Assembly: GCA_947856335.1 (NCBI GenBank)
Contig: CANUCD010000006.1
Location: 1-18,641 of the forward strand
DNA length: 18,641 nucleotides
Origin: an uncultured Bacilli bacterium
Lineage (GTDB): Bacteria; Bacillota_I; Bacilli_A; RF39; UBA660
Reading direction: 5' to 3'
Shown here: positions 14,428 through 18,641 of the stretch, in pieces
Position numbering within the stretch: position 1 is the stretch's first letter
Layout: each line of letters starts with the position of its first letter
Notes under the pieces: generated by a model
What the model was told of the DNA's origin: nothing
Seen by the model: the letters and a program-made list of their open reading frames with translations, nothing else
The model's database searches: none
Program-made: the position numbers and the translations under genes

Positions 14428-15966
14428 ATGAAGTATTCTTTTCAAAATAAACTTAATATTAAAGTTTCTGTTAATGAAGATGTTTTTTATGATGAAGATA
14501 CAAATACTATATATATTCCTCTTAAAAAGAAAGATGTTTTATTAGAGCTTATTAAAAATTATCGTTATGCTTATTTAATTATAAAGTCTTCTTGTTTAAT
14601 AGATAAAGATGTTTTATTTGCTATAAGAAATAATCAAAATTTATTTTCTATTACTTTAGGATGTAGTGAAGATGTATATGTTTTAACAAGGAATGATTTT
14701 TTACTTTTAAATGAATCTGAAAGTTTATTTAATATAAATACTGAAGCAGTAGAGGGTAAATATAGTTTTAGTGAGATGGAATATTTGACTTATTTTAGGA
14801 AGAATGTAGTTGGTTTTTATAAAATAGCAGATTTTTATACATCATCTATTTTTCACTTTAATACATCTTTAAGTGATGAAGAAATAAAGAGAGTTTCTAA
14901 GTATATAAATAATAATAGTCGTATTTTCTTTGATTATGATAATTTAGATAATATTATAAAAGTTATAGAAGCTTTAAAAGGAAGAAATATTGAGTTTAAT
15001 TTGCCATTATTTAAAGATAATTCTTTTTATTTAGAACAGTTTAAAGATGTAATGGATGAAAATATTTATATTCAGGGAATGATGGATTTAAAACAATATT
15101 TATATTTAGATTCTTATTTAGAGAGTATGGTTAAAGATATTAAGAGTTCATCACTTAGTAGTTTTGAGTCGTATTTAGCTATTTATACGATTGTAACACA
15201 CTATAAAAATTATTTAGAAAATCATCTTGTATTAAATGATGCTAGAAAGTTAGAGTATATTTTATTTAATGATTATATTGTTTGTGAGGGTTTTTGTGTG
15301 CTTGCAGAAGCTTTATTAAATAAACTGGGGATACCTGCTGTTAGAGTGGGGGTAGAAGTTTATAAAGAAAAAGAAGAGGTTTCTTTAGAAGAACAGTATT
15401 ACTTAAATAGAGAACAAATTAAAAATAAAGAAGGAAACGTTGGTTACCATACACGTATTATGGTTAATATGAATGATGATAAGTATGATATACATGGTAT
15501 ATATATGGCTGATGCAACATGGGATAATGACTTAGAACATCATTATTTTAATCATGCACTTTTAACTTTTTATGAAGTAGGATTAGAGAATGTTTCTTTT
15601 TATGAAAATGATTTATGTATATTTGATGTTCAAAATAGCGAAGAGTTTTTAGAGAAAATTGATAAACATCCTAGTGCTATATCTACTTTTATTCGTATTA
15701 TAAAACAGATAGATAAAATATATTATGAACATTTAGATAAGATGTATGATTTAGATGGTTCTAATAGAAAGATGTTATTAGATATTTATCATTATATTTT
15801 ATTACATACTAAAAATAGAGTAAGTTCTGAAAAATTTATGGATGCATTTAAAGTATTATTTCCTTTTATTTATAAAATGGATGATAAAAAGATAAATGAA
15901 TATATTATAAAAATAGGAGAAGAAAATAAAAGAAGAGATTCATTATTTTTTAAGGGAGGAAGATAA
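14428..15966 (+). CDS. Transglutaminase-like (papain-fold) domain protein
   Basis: A 512-aa protein, apparently cytoplasmic (no signal or membrane segment). A transglutaminase-like core lies in the middle: YIVCEGFCVLAEALLNKLGIPAVRVG (about 283-308 in this numbering) with the nucleophile Cys in CEG, YHTRIMV with the His about 55 residues later, and ADATWDND with the Asp, a complete Cys-His-Asp triad in family order. The N-terminal 220 residues and the helical C-terminus match nothing I know. Activity may be protease, cross-linking or deamidation; the substrate is unknown. Of three tandem ATGs (14422, 14425, 14428) the last has the best spacing (7 nt) from GGAGG (14416-14420). Its stop is 1 nt before prfB, so the two are co-expressed. 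Confidence 0.75.
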   Translation: MKYSFQNKLNIKVSVNEDVFYDEDTNTIYIPLKKKDVLLELIKNYRYAYLIIKSSCLIDKDVLFAIRNNQNLFSITLGCSEDVYVLTRNDFLLLNESESLFNINTEAVEGKYSFSEMEYLTYFRKNVVGFYKIADFYTSSIFHFNTSLSDEEIKRVSKYINNNSRIFFDYDNLDNIIKVIEALKGRNIEFNLPLFKDNSFYLEQFKDVMDENIYIQGMMDLKQYLYLDSYLESMVKDIKSSSLSSFESYLAIYTIVTHYKNYLENHLVLNDARKLEYILFNDYIVCEGFCVLAEALLNKLGIPAVRVGVEVYKEKEEVSLEEQYYLNREQIKNKEGNVGYHTRIMVNMNDDKYDIHGIYMADATWDNDLEHHYFNHALLTFYEVGLENVSFYENDLCIFDVQNSEEFLEKIDKHPSAISTFIRIIKQIDKIYYEHLDKMYDLDGSNRKMLLDIYHYILLHTKNRVSSEKFMDAFKVLFPFIYKMDDKKINEYIIKIGEENKRRDSLFFKGGR

Positions 15967-15967
15967 G

Positions 15968-17024
15968 ATGGATTATTTAATAGAGCTTGAGCAAATAAAT
16001 AAGAAAATGCTTGATTTAGGGAGGTCTCTTTGACTTAGATAAATTAAAAGAAGAAAAAAATATATTAGAAGAGAAGACTAAAGAAAGTGATTTTTGGTTA
16101 GATGTGGATAGTGCTAATAAGACTTATCAACAATTAAAAAGAATAGATAAAAAGATTAAAAAATATGATGAATTATTGCTTAAAGTTCATATTATGATGG
16201 AAATGGCAAAAGATGGAGAAGTACTTGATAGTGATATTAAAAGTATAGAAGAAGAAGTTGATATGCTAGAGATAGATACACTTTTAAAGGGTAAATATGA
16301 TAGTTTATCTTGTTATTTAGAAATACATCCAGGAGCAGGTGGTACAGAATCTTGTGATTGGGCAAATATGCTTAAGAGAATGTATGAAAGATTTTTAGAA
16401 AAAAATAATTATCAAGTAAGAGTACTTGATATACAAAACGGGGATGAAGCTGGTATTAAAAGTGTTACAATGGAAATAAATGGATATTATGCTTATGGGT
16501 ATCTTAAAGTAGAAAATGGTGTACATAGGCTTGTTCGTATTAGTCCTTTTGATGCAAATAAAAGACGACATACTTCTTTTGCATCAGTTACAGTTACACC
16601 TGTTTTTGATACACAAATTGAAATAGATATAAAAGATGAAGATTTAAAGATTGATGTATATCACTCAAGTGGAGCAGGAGGACAATCTGTTAATACTAGT
16701 AATTCAGCTGTAAGAATTACTCATTTACCAACAAAAACAGTTGTTACTTGTCAAACTGAAAGAAGTCAGTTGCGTAATAAAGAAATAGCTTTAGAACTAC
16801 TTAAAAATAAATTATATCAACAAAAATTAGAAGAACAAGAAAAATTAAAGAAAGATGTTAAATTAAATGTTGGTAGTATTGATTTTGGTAGTCAAATTAG
16901 AAGTTATATTTTAGAACCATATAAATTAGTAAAAGATCATCGTTCTAATTATGAAGATAATGATCCTGATAAAGTATTAGATGGAGAGATAATGCCTATA
17001 ATTAAGAGTGTATTAAAGATGTAA
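15968..17024 (+). CDS. prfB: Peptide chain release factor 2, with programmed +1 frameshift
   Basis: RF2 ends translation at TGA and TAA. The gene is read in two frames: 15968-16030 (21 codons), then a +1 shift at CTT-TGA-C (16028-16034) and 16032-17024, about 351 aa in all. The in-frame TGA is codon 22. The stimulatory Shine-Dalgarno-like AGGGAGG (16018-16024) sits just upstream, and the first residue after the shift is Asp, as in the classic autoregulatory site where low RF2 raises shifting. The TGA-recognition SPF (in RISPFDANKRRHTSFAS) and the catalytic GGQ (in SGAGGQSVNTSNSAVRITH) are present. The start follows AAGGGAGG. This gene shows the organism uses TGA as stop. It is coupled to the transglutaminase-like gene; the common secA neighbour is absent. 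Confidence 0.97.
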
Positions 17025-17387
17025 AGACATCTTTTTTTTATGACATTTTGGACAAGTATATAAAATACTTCCTAGTACTTCTAAAGAGAGAGCTATTTCT
17101 CTTGGAATATCTATTTTATTATTACATGATTTACATATTAAATAATAATTATCTTTTATGAAATCTTTTTCTTCAGGTATTAAGTTATATATACTTATAT
17201 TAAGAGCATTAGCAATATTATATAAAGTATGAATAGAAAATGATTGATAAGTATTTGATTCAATATTAGCAATAAAAGATAGAGAGTAGTTTGTTAGTAG
17301 TGCTAACTCTTCTTGAGTTATTCCTTTTTTCTTTCGTTCCTTTTTTATTAGTTTACCAATTGTATTATAAATAATTTCGTTTTCCAT
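17013..17387 (-). CDS. XRE-family regulator with C-terminal zinc ribbon
   Basis: A 124-aa protein. Residues about 8-67 are a Cro/CI-type helix-turn-helix (IGKLIKKERKKKGITQEELALLTNYSLSFIANIES, then FSIHTLYNIANALNISIYNLI). The C-terminal 45 residues carry two cysteine pairs, CKSC and CPKC, 32 residues apart, a likely zinc ribbon, so the regulator may sense metal or redox, or dimerise through it. It is a paralogue of the gene just upstream on the same strand, sharing the pattern NYSxSFIANIESxTxQxFS. The ATG at 17387 is chosen over a GTG at 17396 because that GTG lies in the GTGAT ribosome-site match. It converges with prfB and overlaps its end by 12 nt. Confidence 0.85.
   Translation of the reverse strand: MENEIIYNTIGKLIKKERKKKGITQEELALLTNYSLSFIANIESNTYQSFSIHTLYNIANALNISIYNLIPEEKDFIKDNYYLICKSCNNKIDIPREIALSLEVLGSILYTCPKCHKKKMSLHL
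17015..17039 (+). terminator. Terminator of prfB
   Basis: AAAGATGT (17015-17022) pairs perfectly with ACATCTTT (17027-17034) around AAAG, and a T-run follows. The stem contains part of the prfB stop codon and also the last codons and stop of the convergent XRE gene. Confidence 0.88.
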
Positions 17388-17431
17388 AGCTATCACATTT
17401 TTATATTAGCATATGAAACTTAAAAAAATTG

Positions 17432-17713
17432 TCAGTTTATATATTTAGTGCTTTTTAAGTTATCAATGCCAAGAGTATCTCTATCATAGCATAATTCATG
17501 TAAACTTACGCCAAGAGCACTTGCTATACGCCAGAGAGCACCTAGAGAGAATGTTTGATGAGTACTTGATTCGATATTGGCTATAAAAGATGGAGAATAG
17601 TTTACGAGGTTGGCAAGTTCATCTTGGGTTAATCCTTTCATTTTACGATACTTCTTAATATTTTTACCAACAAAACTATAAACGTAGTTTTCGTCGTTTC
17701 TTTTAAACCTCAT
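17432..17713 (-). CDS. XRE-family regulator
   Basis: A 93-aa helix-turn-helix protein: VGKNIKKYRKMKGLTQDELANLVNYSPSFIANIES (15-49), then FSLGALWRIASALGVSLHELC. It is a near twin of the next gene on the same strand but lacks the zinc ribbon, ending soon after the HTH. Both keep the unusual N-terminal leader with a tyrosine before the domain. The ATG follows AGGTGG with 7-nt spacing. A minus-strand TATAAT lies at 17750-17745. A short inverted repeat GTTA-C-TAAC (17768-17776) lies in the region shared with the divergent surface-protein gene, a possible operator. Control of that gene by one or both regulators is inference from the divergent layout. Confidence 0.88.
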   Translation of the reverse strand: MRFKRNDENYVYSFVGKNIKKYRKMKGLTQDELANLVNYSPSFIANIESSTHQTFSLGALWRIASALGVSLHELCYDRDTLGIDNLKSTKYIN

Positions 17714-17868
17714 GATATTACCACCTACTACATATACACTTCTATTATAATTTCTTATGATTTTAAAGTTACTAACATTTATAGTAGAATTTTTTAAAAA
17801 AGTTCTATAAATGGTAAGCTTTTATTTAATCTATGATATATTTAATGAGAATAAAGGAGTGAATAAGT

Positions 17869-17898
17869 ATGAAATGGGTGGGAAATTATGGAATTTGA
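17869..17898 (+). CDS. Nine-codon upstream ORF overlapping the surface protein start
   Basis: ATG at 17869 has the best ribosome site here (AAAGGAG, 17853-17859) and opens a 9-residue frame, MKWVGNYGI, ending at TGA 17896-17898. It overlaps the start of the following gene (17888) in another frame. It could couple translation, or the downstream ATG could be served directly by GGGTGGG (17876-17882). Whether it is translated is not known. Confidence 0.45.
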   Translation: MKWVGNYGI

Positions 17899-18641
17899 AG
17901 TTCTACACCGAAGTAAGAAAAAGCAATTTCTTATTATTGGGGCTTTGGTTGTACTTATTTTAATAGCAATCGTAATTGGATTTACATTTGCTAAGTATCG
18001 TGTTACTAAAAGTTTTACGTTAGCTCAGGGAACAGTAAATTATTCTAAAGCTGATTTAAACTTAATAGGTGTATACTTAGAAGATAAGAATACAGCAGGA
18101 CAATATAATATTACTGATGAAGTACCAGCAAGTGGATATTTACTTAATGAAGAGAAAAGTAGTTGTACTGTAGATGGAGAGAAAGATACATCTATTAGTA
18201 TTAGTTATGCTAGTGGTAAATTAAACTTTAATGGCTTAACTAAAAGAGGGACTAAGTGTTCTGCATATTTTGATGTTATAAGAGATACAGAAAAACCTGT
18301 TATAACTAAAGTTGATTCAAGTGTAACAGAAAATAGTATTACTGTTACTGTAACTGCAACAGATAATGAGGGTGTAACTGAATATTCTTATAAGATTGGT
18401 AATAATGGAGAAGTAGTTAAAAGTAGTAATACTCATACATTTAGTGGGTTAGTAAAAAATACTTCTTATCAAGTTGTGATTTATGCAATAGATGCATCTG
18501 GTAATAGATCTACTGCTTGGGAGGGAAGTATTAAAACTAAAGGAGAAACTGCTAAAGATGTAATACTAGCTGATAATACAACATCTTCATCAAGAAGTGG
18601 AAATATAACAGGAACATTTAGTGGAACAAGTCATACACTGT
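17888..18641 (+). CDS. Membrane-anchored FN3-containing surface protein (3' partial)
   Basis: The open frame runs off the window end after 251 codons with no stop. A short basic cytoplasmic head (1-13) is followed by a membrane anchor at about 14-35, giving a type II topology with the rest outside. Residues about 45-132 form a beta-rich domain with two cysteines (C93 and C124) and the phrase GTKCSAYFDVI, which may form a disulfide. Residues about 135-218 are fibronectin type III-like (PVITKVDSSVTENSITVTVTATD, ending YQVVIYAIDASGNRS). A Thr/Ser-rich piece follows. The base and codon use resemble the neighbours. It is divergent from the two XRE regulators. Adhesin or pilin-like roles are inference; no sortase signal can be seen because the C-terminus is missing. 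Confidence 0.8.
   Translation, partial: MEFEVLHRSKKKQFLIIGALVVLILIAIVIGFTFAKYRVTKSFTLAQGTVNYSKADLNLIGVYLEDKNTAGQYNITDEVPASGYLLNEEKSSCTVDGEKDTSISISYASGKLNFNGLTKRGTKCSAYFDVIRDTEKPVITKVDSSVTENSITVTVTATDNEGVTEYSYKIGNNGEVVKSSNTHTFSGLVKNTSYQVVIYAIDASGNRSTAWEGSIKTKGETAKDVILADNTTSSSRSGNITGTFSGTSHTL

Noticed and set aside
1..18641. CRISPR array, insertion sequence or integrase
   Set aside because: No regularly spaced direct repeats and no transposase or recombinase frame was found on either strand.

Overview
The window is a very AT-rich, low-GC Gram-positive chromosome segment. Gene order and protein families point to an uncultured anaerobic member of the Bacilli close to the Mollicutes (RF39 or Erysipelotrichia-like gut lineages); this lineage call is inference. 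TGA is a stop codon: an RF2 gene with its programmed TGA frameshift is present, and another gene ends in TGA. This argues against the Mycoplasma code. A superoxide reductase fits an anaerobe that meets oxygen.

Layout. (1) 1-3209: after a terminator and promoter comes a tight operon of two strongly degenerate ABC-ATPase-like proteins in the place usually held by ecfA1-ecfA2, then truA (ecfT is absent). A separate unit with a perfect consensus promoter follows, rplM-rpsI, and ends in a clear terminator. (2) 3210-4081: an island with a DUF3800 protein and, directly after it, a 131-bp element with perfect 10-bp terminal inverted repeats, nested stems and an embedded promoter. (3) 4129-11180: mnmE-mnmG-rsmG (tRNA wobble modification and 16S rRNA m7G527 methylation), then a membrane-anchored HExxH metallopeptidase with its own promoter, and a ParB/Noc family protein with a long acidic tail and no ParA partner. 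(4) 11184-13581: a TetR regulator, a convergent small membrane protein, a superoxide reductase and a stand-alone ClpB/ClpC-D1-like AAA+ protein. (5) 13563-14163, minus strand: the two ends of a DUF2075-type ATPase gene that has lost its middle, behind a promoter and a strong hairpin. (6) 14195-17039: tRNA-His, a transglutaminase-like protein tightly followed by prfB (RF2). (7) 17013-18641: two paralogous XRE-type repressors on the minus strand, one with a zinc ribbon, upstream of a membrane-anchored FN3-type surface protein cut by the window end and preceded by a 9-codon upstream ORF.

Most of the window is translation housekeeping (truA, rplM, rpsI, mnmE, mnmG, rsmG, tRNA-His, prfB). The unusual material sits between these blocks: the pseudo-ATPase pair, the DUF3800 plus structured element, the propeller-metallopeptidase, the AAA+ protein without a pore-loop aromatic, and the regulator pair beside the surface protein. 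All function calls rest on motif reading by eye; no database search was run.
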